NCBI RefSeq assembly: GCF_000807925.1
Contig: NZ_JRVC01000012.1
Location: 1-64,000 of the forward strand
Direction: 5' to 3'
Length of the DNA stretch: 64,000 nucleotides
Origin: Novosphingobium subterraneum
Lineage (GTDB): Bacteria > Pseudomonadota > Alphaproteobacteria > Sphingomonadales > Sphingomonadaceae
Part shown: positions 9,648 to 17,952 of the stretch, piece after piece
How positions within the stretch are numbered: position 1 is the stretch's first letter
Layout of the letters: every line of letters starts with the position of its first letter
The notes under the pieces: model-generated
Seen by the model: the letters and a program-made list of their open reading frames with translations, nothing else
The model's database searches: none
Told to the model about the DNA's origin: nothing
Translations under genes and position numbers: made by a program

Positions 9648-10415
9648 CTATGGATGTTGCTCTTGTATCTCCGGTTCTGCAAGAGTTGCCGCGAGCCAAT
9701 CGAATTGCGCTTTGCAACCGTTGTCCAGCAACAACGTGCCCAATGACGCGGCATCGGCTGGAACGTCCTCAGGTTCAAGCATGACGATCCGGAACTCTGC
9801 CGCTTTGTCCGGCGCCGTTTCATCGTAGATACGGTAGGTCCGCCCTTCCTGCGGGGCGAGCATGGTCTTGGGCCAGGCAATACCCACGGTCTTGGGCGGC
9901 CACTGCATGCGCACCATCTCGCCGCCCGCACTTTCGGTCAGCCAGGTGAAGCTCCGTGCCTTGGCCTCCGCTCGCCAAAGATAAAGGTCGCTCCCCCGCG
10001 GAACACAGACGTTTCCGCCCTCGCTGGTGTCCGCCAGCCAGATGCTTACGGGCAGAACGTTTTCGCCCGAGGTATCCCCGGCCCCGCGCACGGCTCCCGC
10101 CCTGACGGACGCAGGATTGCTGAGAGACCGAGCCAGCAGCGCCGCTGCACTGCGATCACGGTTAACTGCATTGTCGAGCGTGAAGGTGCCAACGCCCCTG
10201 AGAACCCTCGTCCCGGCCTTGTCCAGCACGGTAACCACGTCGCCGGCTTTCAGCACCACTTGTGCATTCGCCGGGAGCCGCTTGCCCTTTGGGTATGAGG
10301 CGGCAGACGGACCGGTCGATCGCACGACAACGGCCTGTGCGAAGGCGCTGCTCGATATTGCCGCAAAAGCTGAGGCAACTACGATACTGAACGTGACCAG
10401 TCCCTTGCGACGCAT
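9648..10415 (-). CDS. FecR-like exported protein, downstream copy of a tandem pair
   Basis: This is a 255-residue protein with a clear Sec signal peptide (SSSAFAQA). It is a paralogue of the gene just upstream. Both share VVVRSTGPSA.SYP.G..LPA followed by VVLK.GD.VTVLDKAGTRVL.G.GTF, which looks like the FecR periplasmic fold (a GD.V....G...L pattern). The C-terminal half of each carries a conserved DNGC or DKGC cysteine near residue 235, which could pair with a second conserved cysteine near residue 135 (C in VCVPRGSD). The gap to the upstream stop is 3 nt; the gap to tpsB is 110 nt. Role unknown; it probably works in the periplasm with the CHASE2 and CHAT proteins. Confidence 0.7.
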   Translation of the reverse strand: MRRKGLVTFSIVVASAFAAISSSAFAQAVVVRSTGPSAASYPKGKRLPANAQVVLKAGDVVTVLDKAGTRVLRGVGTFTLDNAVNRDRSAAALLARSLSNPASVRAGAVRGAGDTSGENVLPVSIWLADTSEGGNVCVPRGSDLYLWRAEAKARSFTWLTESAGGEMVRMQWPPKTVGIAWPKTMLAPQEGRTYRIYDETAPDKAAEFRIVMLEPEDVPADAASLGTLLLDNGCKAQFDWLAATLAEPEIQEQHP

Positions 10416-10418
10416 TGG

Positions 10419-11186
10419 TCAGCCTCCGGCTTGCGTTGATTGGGCGAGGTTCGCAAGGAGGTCGAGCTGCGCGTTGCAGCCCTTGTCCGCCATGGCTCCT
10501 GCCACCTCAAGTTCGTCAGACGGGACATTCGTCATGACCATGGTGCGGATCTTTACCGGCGCGCCCACGGCATTGCTGAAAGTGTAGGTCTGCCCGTCGA
10601 CGACGGGCACGCTCGCGGCCGGCCAGACCTTGAGCGCACTCCCGGCACGCCATGTTACATCAGCGGAACTTCCGTCCTGCGAAAGCAGCTTGCCCGTGCC
10701 CTCCTCAACTTTCTCCGGACGCCAAAGCACGACCGTTGCAGGATCGGCAATGCAATAGGTCCCGCCCTTGCTGACGTCGATGTACCAGACGTTTTCCGGG
10801 CCGGTCGGCGCAGCCATCGCCGGAGCGCTTGCCGCGCCGCGCACAGCCCCGGTTCGCGTACGCGACGCGCCGCCGCGGGCCATCATCGCAGCGAGCTGCG
10901 TCCCTGCTGCCGCATCGCGGTTGACCTCGCCGTTGAGGGCGAACGTTCCAGGACCGTTGAGAACTCGTGTACCGGCCTTGTCGAGAACCGTCACATGGTC
11001 GCCGGACTTCAAGACAACCGATGCTCCAGCGGGCAACTTGCGCCCCTGCGGATAGGAACCTGCCGAAGGTCCGGTTGAACGGACCACAACCGATTGCGCC
11101 ATGGCCTGGCCTGCCAGTGCAAGCACGGCAATGGCCGAAGCGCCCGCCACCAGGGCGCGCAACTGCTTGCCATCAACCAAGAACAT
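10419..11186 (-). CDS. FecR-like exported protein, upstream copy of a tandem pair
   Basis: This 255-residue exported protein has a signal peptide ending in AGQAMAQS. Its N-terminal 80 residues match the downstream paralogue closely (VVVRSTGPSAGSYPQG, VVLKSGDHVTVLDKAGTRVL, GPGTFAL). After a variable Ala/Arg-rich linker it has a second beta-rich segment (YCIADPATVVLWRPE, QTYTFSNAVG) and a late DKGCNAQLDLL helix. The start overlaps the end of the cyclase gene by 14 nt. Equal length and adjacency indicate a tandem duplication. The FecR-like label rests on the motif pattern only. Confidence 0.7.
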   Translation of the reverse strand: MFLVDGKQLRALVAGASAIAVLALAGQAMAQSVVVRSTGPSAGSYPQGRKLPAGASVVLKSGDHVTVLDKAGTRVLNGPGTFALNGEVNRDAAAGTQLAAMMARGGASRTRTGAVRGAASAPAMAAPTGPENVWYIDVSKGGTYCIADPATVVLWRPEKVEEGTGKLLSQDGSSADVTWRAGSALKVWPAASVPVVDGQTYTFSNAVGAPVKIRTMVMTNVPSDELEVAGAMADKGCNAQLDLLANLAQSTQAGG

Positions 11187-13215
11187 AACTCTCTCCCTTG
11201 TGCGTCTGCCGCAACCTCTGGATCAAATTCATCATCGCATCATCATGGACCGATTCGAGAATTGTGTCTGTGAGAGCTTTCACACGTTCCACCTCTCCCC
11301 GCGCGTGCGCCTCTACCGCCGCGATCGCAAGTCTGCGCTGTTCCGCAGGCATGTCCGGAACCGGTTCGAAAATTTCGACAGGTGTCTTGCGCCCCCGCAG
11401 CGTGACAGCCCCCATGGGACGGAACCAATCCAGGCCAGATCGCTCCGCCGCTTCTCGGCTGACGAGTACGCGCGTATCCAGAGGCTTGTTGGCCCCCTCG
11501 AGGCGGGCGGCAGTGTTCATGGCATCGCCAAGCGCGGTGTACTGGATCCGACCTTCCCCCCCGAAATTGCCGACGACCGCCTCACCGTAATGGACCCCCA
11601 CGCGGGTCCGGCCAATCTTGGGCACACCTTCAGGTACCGACTTTCGAAACTCCTCGCCCGCCAGGTACATCGCCCATGCGGCCTTCACTGCGCGCTCACC
11701 ATCATCGGGGTATGCAATCGGAGCCCCCCAGAAGGCGACCACGGCATCACCTACGAACTTGTCGAGCGTACCGCCATACTCGAGTACCACTGCACTGAGC
11801 CGGTCGAGGTAATCGTTCAGCAATCGCGCGATCATTTCCGGCTCGACTGCATGGGTCAGCTTGGTGAAGCCTTCGAGGTCGCTGAAAAGACAGAATATCT
11901 CGCGCTTTTCTCCGTGAAGCGAGAGACGGTCCGGGTTGCGCATGATCTCTGATGCAACCGATCGGGGAAGGTACTTGCCAAGTGCGCCCTGGGCGAACTC
12001 GCGCTGCGCTGCATTGATGGCTCGCAAGCCTGAACTGATGGCAGTGTAGGCTATCAACCAGCCGATCAGCCAGCCCGTCGCCGGCAAGTCCAGCGTGTCA
12101 TATCCCGCCCGCTCCACCAGGAACGGCACGGCGAGGAACAGCGAGAACTGCGCAAGTACGCCGATCGCCAGGACCCAGGTGCGGGTCTGGACCATGGCCG
12201 TGGCAGCGCCAAGCGCAACGGCAAGGATGCCAGCCAGGATCTTGAGACCCATCGCGGGTCGCTGCTTCCAGGCCCTGTCCAGGAGTTGCGCAAGCATCGA
12301 GGCGTGGACTTCGACGCCGATCATCCGCGTTTCGCCGGTCACGGGATTACCGGTGCGGGTAAAGGGCGTGTCAAACTGGTCGAAATCCGAAAAATCGCCG
12401 CCAATCAGGACATAGCGACCCCTGATCGCGTCTGCGACCAAGGGCGCCGTCTCGGGATCGGCAACGAGATCGATCGGAATCTTGTCGAACACCGGCCGAT
12501 CGCTCGCCGAGGGCACCCGATAGCGGATCGGTCCTGTAAAGCTCGCAAACCGAGCATCGGCATCGGCACCGCCCTGCGTCAAAGCGATGGAAAGCAGAGG
12601 CGGCAAACCCGGATATTGTCGAGGCCAGCGGCGGGCAACGCCGTCCGTGTCCGTCTCGAGAAGGATCGAGGCCGGCTTTGTCATCACACCACCTGCACTT
12701 TGCATGAAGGCGCGCAGGTCCTGCTCCTGCTCGTACGTGATGGCTTCCGGATTGGTGCGGTTATCAGCAAACGCCAGAAAGACAGGAGTCTTCATGCCCC
12801 TCAGCGACGCTCTCAAGAGGTCATCGTCATCCTGCGGGCTGTCGAACAGGACGTCGATACCGATGCCCTTCGCTCCCAGTTGGTCAATCTGCCCGAGTGC
12901 TTTCGCCAGGATCGTCCGATCGACCGGAGAGATCTGTCCCGTCGCACGATTTGTATCGGCTGTGTAAACGACCAGGGTGACACGCTTGTCGGTATCGGTC
13001 GGCGGGGCAAAATTGGCTGCCCGCAGATCGTAGAGGGCTGCTTCCGCATCACGCAAAAGCGGCAACCGCCAACTGTTCAAGGCAATGAACAGTGCCAGGG
13101 CCAACAGGACCAGTGCCACGAAACTGCGCTGCCAGCCGAGCTGCGACAAGCTGCGTCGCGCCGTCCTGCCAATCTCGCGCGGTTCATCTTTGGCCGCGCG
13201 CGGCTCTTTGGCCAT
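11173..13215 (-). CDS. CHASE2-domain transmembrane class III nucleotide cyclase
   Basis: This 680-residue sensor cyclase makes cAMP (or cGMP) in response to an extracytoplasmic signal. An N-terminal membrane helix (FVALVLLALALFIAL, about 32-46) precedes a periplasmic CHASE2 domain (about 50-315; VTLVVYTADTN, GAKGIGIDVLFDSP, GRYVLIGGDFSDFDQ, IGVEVHASMLAQLL). Three membrane helices follow (about 323-395). The cyclase domain (about 440-610) keeps both metal aspartates (FSDLEGFT, FVGDAVVAFWG), the LDKFVGDA lysine typical of adenylate cyclases, and the NTAARLE Asn/Arg pair, so it should be active. GGAGGG sits about 10 nt before the ATG. It begins 3 nt after the CHAT gene and overlaps the first FecR-like gene, so it is in the operon. 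Confidence 0.92.
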   Translation of the reverse strand: MAKEPRAAKDEPREIGRTARRSLSQLGWQRSFVALVLLALALFIALNSWRLPLLRDAEAALYDLRAANFAPPTDTDKRVTLVVYTADTNRATGQISPVDRTILAKALGQIDQLGAKGIGIDVLFDSPQDDDDLLRASLRGMKTPVFLAFADNRTNPEAITYEQEQDLRAFMQSAGGVMTKPASILLETDTDGVARRWPRQYPGLPPLLSIALTQGGADADARFASFTGPIRYRVPSASDRPVFDKIPIDLVADPETAPLVADAIRGRYVLIGGDFSDFDQFDTPFTRTGNPVTGETRMIGVEVHASMLAQLLDRAWKQRPAMGLKILAGILAVALGAATAMVQTRTWVLAIGVLAQFSLFLAVPFLVERAGYDTLDLPATGWLIGWLIAYTAISSGLRAINAAQREFAQGALGKYLPRSVASEIMRNPDRLSLHGEKREIFCLFSDLEGFTKLTHAVEPEMIARLLNDYLDRLSAVVLEYGGTLDKFVGDAVVAFWGAPIAYPDDGERAVKAAWAMYLAGEEFRKSVPEGVPKIGRTRVGVHYGEAVVGNFGGEGRIQYTALGDAMNTAARLEGANKPLDTRVLVSREAAERSGLDWFRPMGAVTLRGRKTPVEIFEPVPDMPAEQRRLAIAAVEAHARGEVERVKALTDTILESVHDDAMMNLIQRLRQTHKGESYVLG

Positions 13216-13218
13216 GCG

Positions 13219-16200
13219 TTAAATTCCCTCCGTTATCATTGAGGGCGCGCCCGCTTTGCCCTCCACAGATGCAGCCATCCGCGCGCCTTGCGATACGAGC
13301 GGCCTCGCTCCGTCTCCGATAACTGCAAAGCCGGCCCAATAATAAGGGTGAGATGTATCGACATCGGACATGAGCCCCTGCTGCGCCTTGAGCAAAGCCT
13401 CTCCGGACGGCGTGCCGGGAGCAGCTGCGAACAGTCCGTTGATCAGTCGCGCCGTGGCATCGAAGTCGTCGGGCGCCGGCCAATGGCTGGCAAGTACAGA
13501 TCGACTCCCGGCACCGATGAACGCACGGACCAGACCTTCCAGCGCTGACCCGCCACCTGTGGCAAGGCCAGTCTCGCGCGTGGCGATCACGTCCGCTTCA
13601 CCTGCCGTATCGCAGGCGGAAAGGATGACCATGTCGGCATCGAGCTTCAGATCGAATATCTCGGCAAAGCTGAGCAGGCCGTCCGAACCCTGCGCGCCGA
13701 ACGACGTGACAAGCGCTGGCCGTGCCGCGCACGACGGCTGCGGCGGCGTGACGAGGCCATGCGTCGCGAAATGGAGGATCCGGAAATTGTCGAGGTCGAC
13801 CCGCGATTTGATCGCAGTGTCCGAAAAGGCCGGACCGACCATCAGATCAGTCCCCTGGCCTGATAGCAGCATCCGGGCCTTGAGAAGCTCGGCCTCGGAG
13901 ATGGGCCTGCTCCACGTCGTTAGCGGCCAATCGCAATCGTTGCCTGCCGCCCCATCGCTTCCCCGCACCCTCGGACCAACTTGCCCGCTTGATTGAACAA
14001 CCGCAGCGTTGCGGCCCATGCCGAGATAGGCTTCGTGCGCCTTCGAAGCAGGCTGCTTCCGGGCATCCATGAAGGACCGTGCCGAAACGGCAGTGGAGAC
14101 GAGCTTGTCCTTTGCCAGCCATTGCACCGCTCGCAGATCGAACGGATCGCCCGCCGGGCTTTCGGCCTGCTGAAGATAGTCCTGCGCCGACCCCTCGTCG
14201 GCAATCAGGACATTGACCGGCAATTTCAGCATCGCCCCGTCTGGTTCAAAGATCAGATGCTTGGCTGCCTGCAAATCCGATGCAACAGGACCAAACAATG
14301 CCTTGTAGACGGCTACCGCCTCTTTTGCCGCAAAAGTCCCGGTCACATACTGCTTGCCATCGAAGCGCGAGATGGAGTCACGAATCGCCTTGACCGATGC
14401 GTCCAGTTCCGCCGAAGTGATTGGCGCCCGATAACCAACGGCCTTGTCCTTGTTCGCGAAGAACACGAACACATCCTGACCAAGGACGGCCATCTTGGCA
14501 TAGGCCTCGTTCGGCGCGAGGCCTTCCTGAAGCTCCTTCTGTCCAATTACCCGCTGCGTCACAACGCGGTAGCGCGCATAGTTGGCAAGTTCGATGACGG
14601 TTGCCTGTTCCTGCGCTTCGAGTTCGTTGACCCGTTTTGCGGCATCCGCAATCTCGTCACTCCGGGCTGATGCATCATCCAGTCGCTGCAAGGCCGCATA
14701 AGTCATGCGGGCGCGCTCAATGGCGCGCGTCAGGCTGTTGGATTGCCGGAACAGCCGGGCTGCTTCGTCGCTGCCTCCTGATAGTTCGCGCGATAGCACG
14801 GCCTGTGTTTCGGCAACGCCTGGACGCACCAGCACTTGTGACGCCTGGAAGAAGGCATCGCTCGTTGCCGCGTCGCCGCTCATCCTCGCTGCTAGCAGAT
14901 CAAAATAGGGGGACATCTGCCGTGAAAGGCCGGAAAGACCATTCTCGCGCTCGACAGAACGGGCCACGACCTGGCGATATAACGGCTCTGCTTCGGCCGG
15001 GCGGCCATGACGCATCAGGTAGGCTGCCAGCCTCGCCTGGGCCGCTGCCATGCTGCGGGTTTCCGGGTATTGAACGCTAACGATCTCTAGCGCAGAGCGC
15101 AGCAGCGCTTCTGCGTCAGAGATGCGCCCCTCGTCTTCGGCGATCGTTGCCAGCTCGTTCAGAACTTGCGCGCGCATCCGCACGATCGAGACGACGCGGC
15201 CGTTGCGCACCGCCAAGGCCCGAGCCTGCGCCTGTTCCAACGCGGCGCGAGCCTCGACCTTGCGCCCCACAAGACGCAGCGCCGTTCCGCGCAACTGGAG
15301 GCTCTGTGCATCCAGAATTGTGGCTCGTTCGTCATCTGTCAGCCGCAGATCATCGACCAATCCCATGGCGTTGGCCGTCAGATCCGAGGCGTTGATCCGT
15401 CGCGAAACCGAAGGCGTAAGTTCCATGGTGGCGCGCAGGCTGTCCGCGCCCATGGCGCTCGTCTGCCGCAGGGGCTGGCCCAGCCGGTCCAACGCCTGAG
15501 CATACCTTTCCTGATTGAGCAGGTGAATGGCTTCGTAATTGCGACGCAACCGTTCCACCACGCCGCTACCGGCGGGCATTGCAGCGGCTTCGGAAAACAG
15601 GCGGTCTGCTTCGGCAAACTGGCCAAGGTTGGAGCGTTGCAGGCCAGCGTTTACAAGGAACTCGACGCGATCGATCGGAACATCGCCTGTCGAAGCCTGC
15701 CGCTGGTCCAATGTCTCGAAGTATGCCGCGGCCTCGGCGTAATCGCCAGAATTGTTGCGACGATAACCTTCTGCCAGCGCTGTTGCTGGATCAAGCGTTA
15801 GGGCCTGTATCCGGGCATAAGCTTCGGTGTCGTTGATGGAAGTCGTGGCAATCTCGATCGGCTCGTCCAAAATACGATCCGCATAGATCGACCGCAGAGC
15901 CAGATCGAGCGCACCGTGATAGGCGGAGAAGCCTTCCACCACGAATGTCGTGTTGCCTCTGGCCACGCTCACCACTTCGTAGGCCAGATCAGGGTCTTTC
16001 CACCGGCAATCCGTCCGCATGCGCCCAGCAACGGACGCGCGGCTGGCGTCTAGGCAGGTGACCTTCTGGCGACGCCGATCTGCCAGACGGGCAAGTTCAT
16101 CGTCCTGGCCATGCCGCAGGGCAAATACATATCCAACCGGCAGGGCGGAATCCCGGCAGACGATGGCCCATGTCCTGTCCAGGGGCGATCGGTTGGCCTG

Positions 16201-16386
16201 ATCCGTCGTGCGCGACTGGACCTGGCAAAGTGCCTTGCTGCCGCCCGATCCGAGAGGGAAACTGTCGCGCAGGAGCAGCGATTCCTCAGCTGCCACCGCG
16301 TGGCCAACCGAAGGGCCGCACACCACTGCAAGCGCAGCAACGCCCGTTGCCAGTCTAATTCCGAAGCTCGCCAATCGGTTACGCAT
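13219..16386 (-). CDS. Exported TPR-CHAT caspase-like protease
   Basis: This is a 1055-residue protein from the ATG at 16386, which has an AGGGAG box at suitable spacing; an in-frame start at 16437 lacks this and would bury the signal peptide. A Sec signal peptide ends near AVAAEE. TPR-like helical repeats span about 180-600 (EGYRRNNSGDYAEAAAYFETL, AGLQRSNLGQFAEADRLFSEA). The C-terminal CHAT domain (about 640-1020) keeps the Cys-His dyad: His876 in ILHFATHG and Cys925 in ILSACDTA, then GLVRAFIGAGSRSVLASHW. CHAT belongs to clan CD with caspases and separase. Export points to the periplasm or cell surface, unlike the cytosolic CHAT protein of type III CRISPR systems. It is the first gene of the TPS cluster. 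The substrate is unknown; TpsA or the FecR-like proteins are possibilities (inference). Confidence 0.92.
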   Translation of the reverse strand: MRNRLASFGIRLATGVAALAVVCGPSVGHAVAAEESLLLRDSFPLGSGGSKALCQVQSRTTDQANRSPLDRTWAIVCRDSALPVGYVFALRHGQDDELARLADRRRQKVTCLDASRASVAGRMRTDCRWKDPDLAYEVVSVARGNTTFVVEGFSAYHGALDLALRSIYADRILDEPIEIATTSINDTEAYARIQALTLDPATALAEGYRRNNSGDYAEAAAYFETLDQRQASTGDVPIDRVEFLVNAGLQRSNLGQFAEADRLFSEAAAMPAGSGVVERLRRNYEAIHLLNQERYAQALDRLGQPLRQTSAMGADSLRATMELTPSVSRRINASDLTANAMGLVDDLRLTDDERATILDAQSLQLRGTALRLVGRKVEARAALEQAQARALAVRNGRVVSIVRMRAQVLNELATIAEDEGRISDAEALLRSALEIVSVQYPETRSMAAAQARLAAYLMRHGRPAEAEPLYRQVVARSVERENGLSGLSRQMSPYFDLLAARMSGDAATSDAFFQASQVLVRPGVAETQAVLSRELSGGSDEAARLFRQSNSLTRAIERARMTYAALQRLDDASARSDEIADAAKRVNELEAQEQATVIELANYARYRVVTQRVIGQKELQEGLAPNEAYAKMAVLGQDVFVFFANKDKAVGYRAPITSAELDASVKAIRDSISRFDGKQYVTGTFAAKEAVAVYKALFGPVASDLQAAKHLIFEPDGAMLKLPVNVLIADEGSAQDYLQQAESPAGDPFDLRAVQWLAKDKLVSTAVSARSFMDARKQPASKAHEAYLGMGRNAAVVQSSGQVGPRVRGSDGAAGNDCDWPLTTWSRPISEAELLKARMLLSGQGTDLMVGPAFSDTAIKSRVDLDNFRILHFATHGLVTPPQPSCAARPALVTSFGAQGSDGLLSFAEIFDLKLDADMVILSACDTAGEADVIATRETGLATGGGSALEGLVRAFIGAGSRSVLASHWPAPDDFDATARLINGLFAAAPGTPSGEALLKAQQGLMSDVDTSHPYYWAGFAVIGDGARPLVSQGARMAASVEGKAGAPSMITEGI

Positions 16387-16556
16387 CGCCTGCTCCCTTA
16401 GCCCGGCCTTCACGATCCACGTGAAGACCAAGACCACTGCATCGAATTACTGCGTATCCCGAAGACTCTTGTGCCCTTTGCCACAGCATAGGCGCGTCGA
16501 TGCGGCAATGCCAAGTGATACACCGGCAATGTGTGACGAAATGTCGCGGTCAGGCG

Positions 16557-17228
16557 TCAGAAGCCCTCGAAAGTCACTGCCTCTTCCAGTGCCGCGCGAG
16601 GTACCTCAAACCGGTTTATGGCTGCGTCCTGATCGCGATAGCCGATCGCCAGCCCACAAAAGAACACATGATCCTCGGGGATGGCGACGCATTCCCGGAC
16701 TTGCTTCTGATAAACAGCCCAGGCCTCCTGCGCGCAGGAATCAAGCCCTTCCTCACGCAACAGAAGCATGACCGTCTGCAGCCACATGCCGATATCCGAC
16801 CACTGCGGCGGCCCCATGTAGCGCGGCGTGTGGACCAGCATCAGCACTGGCGCACCGAAGGCCCGGAAGTTGCGCATGAACTGGGCCAGGCGACCGCGCT
16901 TGTTGTCCCGTTCGATGCCAAGCGCAGCGTACATCGCTTCGCCCACACCAAATCGCCGCGCTTCGTAAGCACCCTCAAGATCCGGCGGATAGATGGCGTA
17001 TTCGGGCGCGTGAGCATTGCGCCCCATTGGTATTACGGCTCCTACGGTTCTGACCAGCCGGTCGAGCGGCTCACCCGAAATGACGTGGGCGTTCCAAGGT
17101 TGGACATTGCCACCCGAAGGAGCTCTTTGCGCCTTCGTGAGGACACGCTGAAGGATGTCGAAAGGTACGGGGTCCGAGCGAAAAAGACGCACCGATCGCC
17201 GCGTCAGCACTGCCTCGGTTACGTCCAT
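16557..17228 (-). CDS. Nitroreductase family FMN oxidoreductase (copy B)
   Basis: A 223-residue NfnB/NfsA-fold flavoprotein that would reduce nitroaromatics or quinones with NAD(P)H. Family landmarks are the FMN-phosphate arginines in TRRSVRLF (about 9-16), RAPSGGNVQPWNAHVI (about 36-51), GPPQWSDIGMWLQTVMLLLREEGLDSC (about 138-164) and CGLAIGYRD near the end. It starts 9 nt after its paralogue ends, so the two are cotranscribed. The substrate cannot be told from sequence; in a sphingomonad it may be a xenobiotic. Confidence 0.9.
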   Translation of the reverse strand: MDVTEAVLTRRSVRLFRSDPVPFDILQRVLTKAQRAPSGGNVQPWNAHVISGEPLDRLVRTVGAVIPMGRNAHAPEYAIYPPDLEGAYEARRFGVGEAMYAALGIERDNKRGRLAQFMRNFRAFGAPVLMLVHTPRYMGPPQWSDIGMWLQTVMLLLREEGLDSCAQEAWAVYQKQVRECVAIPEDHVFFCGLAIGYRDQDAAINRFEVPRAALEEAVTFEGF

Positions 17229-17237
17229 CGAACCGCT

Positions 17238-17909
17238 TCAGAAACCGAGGAATCGCACGTTTCCGTCGATCGGCTCGCGCTGGCGACTGAAGCCGTTCAC
17301 GGGATTGCCATCATCACGGTATCCAATCGCAATGCCGCAGAAGAAGATGTGGGTCTCATCAGAAACGCCAATGAACTCCTTGATAAGCTTGGCATACATC
17401 GAGAGGAATTCCTGGGGGCAGGAATCAAGCCCCTCTTCGCGCAGAAGCAGCATGAACGTCTGCAGCCACATCCCGACGTCCGACCACTGCGGGGGGCCCA
17501 TGCGACGATCGAAATAGCAGAGCAGCACCGCCGGGGCGCCGAAAGACGTGGCATTGTTGCGAACGAAGTCGGCCCTTGCATCCGCATCGGCTCGTCCCAC
17601 GCCCATCGCCTGATACATGGCGGCTCCGACCGCATGGAGGCGAGCCTTGCATTCGGGAATGACCTCGGGATCAGACCACGAATATTCGATCGGATCCTGC
17701 ATCGGTGACGAAAGCATCTTCGCCTGCAACTCGGCCAGGGGAGCGCCGGTCACAATGGTCGCTTCCCAAGGTTGAAAGTTACAGCCAGACGGCGCCCACC
17801 TTGCCTTGTCCAATACGCGACGCAAGGTTTCGAGCGGCACAGGGTCAGGCTTGAAAGCCCGGATGGAACGACGGGAAAGTACGGCTTCGCTGACGGTCAT
17901 CGTGCTCAT
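17238..17909 (-). CDS. Nitroreductase family FMN oxidoreductase (copy A)
   Basis: A 223-residue paralogue of the next gene downstream, identical in length. It shares SRRSIRAF, RWAPSGCNFQPWEATIV, GPPQWSDVGMWLQTFMLLLREEGLDSC and FFCGIAIGYRDDGNPVNGF. The long GPPQWSD-to-EEGLDSC block is nearly the same in both copies, so the pair arose by tandem duplication. MSTMTVSEAVLSRR begins at 17909; a second ATG lies at codon 4. It begins 43 nt after cobT ends on the same strand. Confidence 0.9.
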   Translation of the reverse strand: MSTMTVSEAVLSRRSIRAFKPDPVPLETLRRVLDKARWAPSGCNFQPWEATIVTGAPLAELQAKMLSSPMQDPIEYSWSDPEVIPECKARLHAVGAAMYQAMGVGRADADARADFVRNNATSFGAPAVLLCYFDRRMGPPQWSDVGMWLQTFMLLLREEGLDSCPQEFLSMYAKLIKEFIGVSDETHIFFCGIAIGYRDDGNPVNGFSRQREPIDGNVRFLGF

Positions 17910-17952
17910 GCCGGATTAACTGCCCGGTTAAACCGACATCGTCAAGCGGGAC

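Noticed and set aside
13219..16386. CRISPR-linked (Craspase-type) role for the CHAT protein
   Set aside because: No cas genes or repeat array are present and the protein has a signal peptide.
17913..17934. Imperfect inverted repeat GGATTAAC / GTTAAACC before the first nitroreductase
   Set aside because: It is imperfect and lies only a few nucleotides from the start codon; chance is likely without conservation data.
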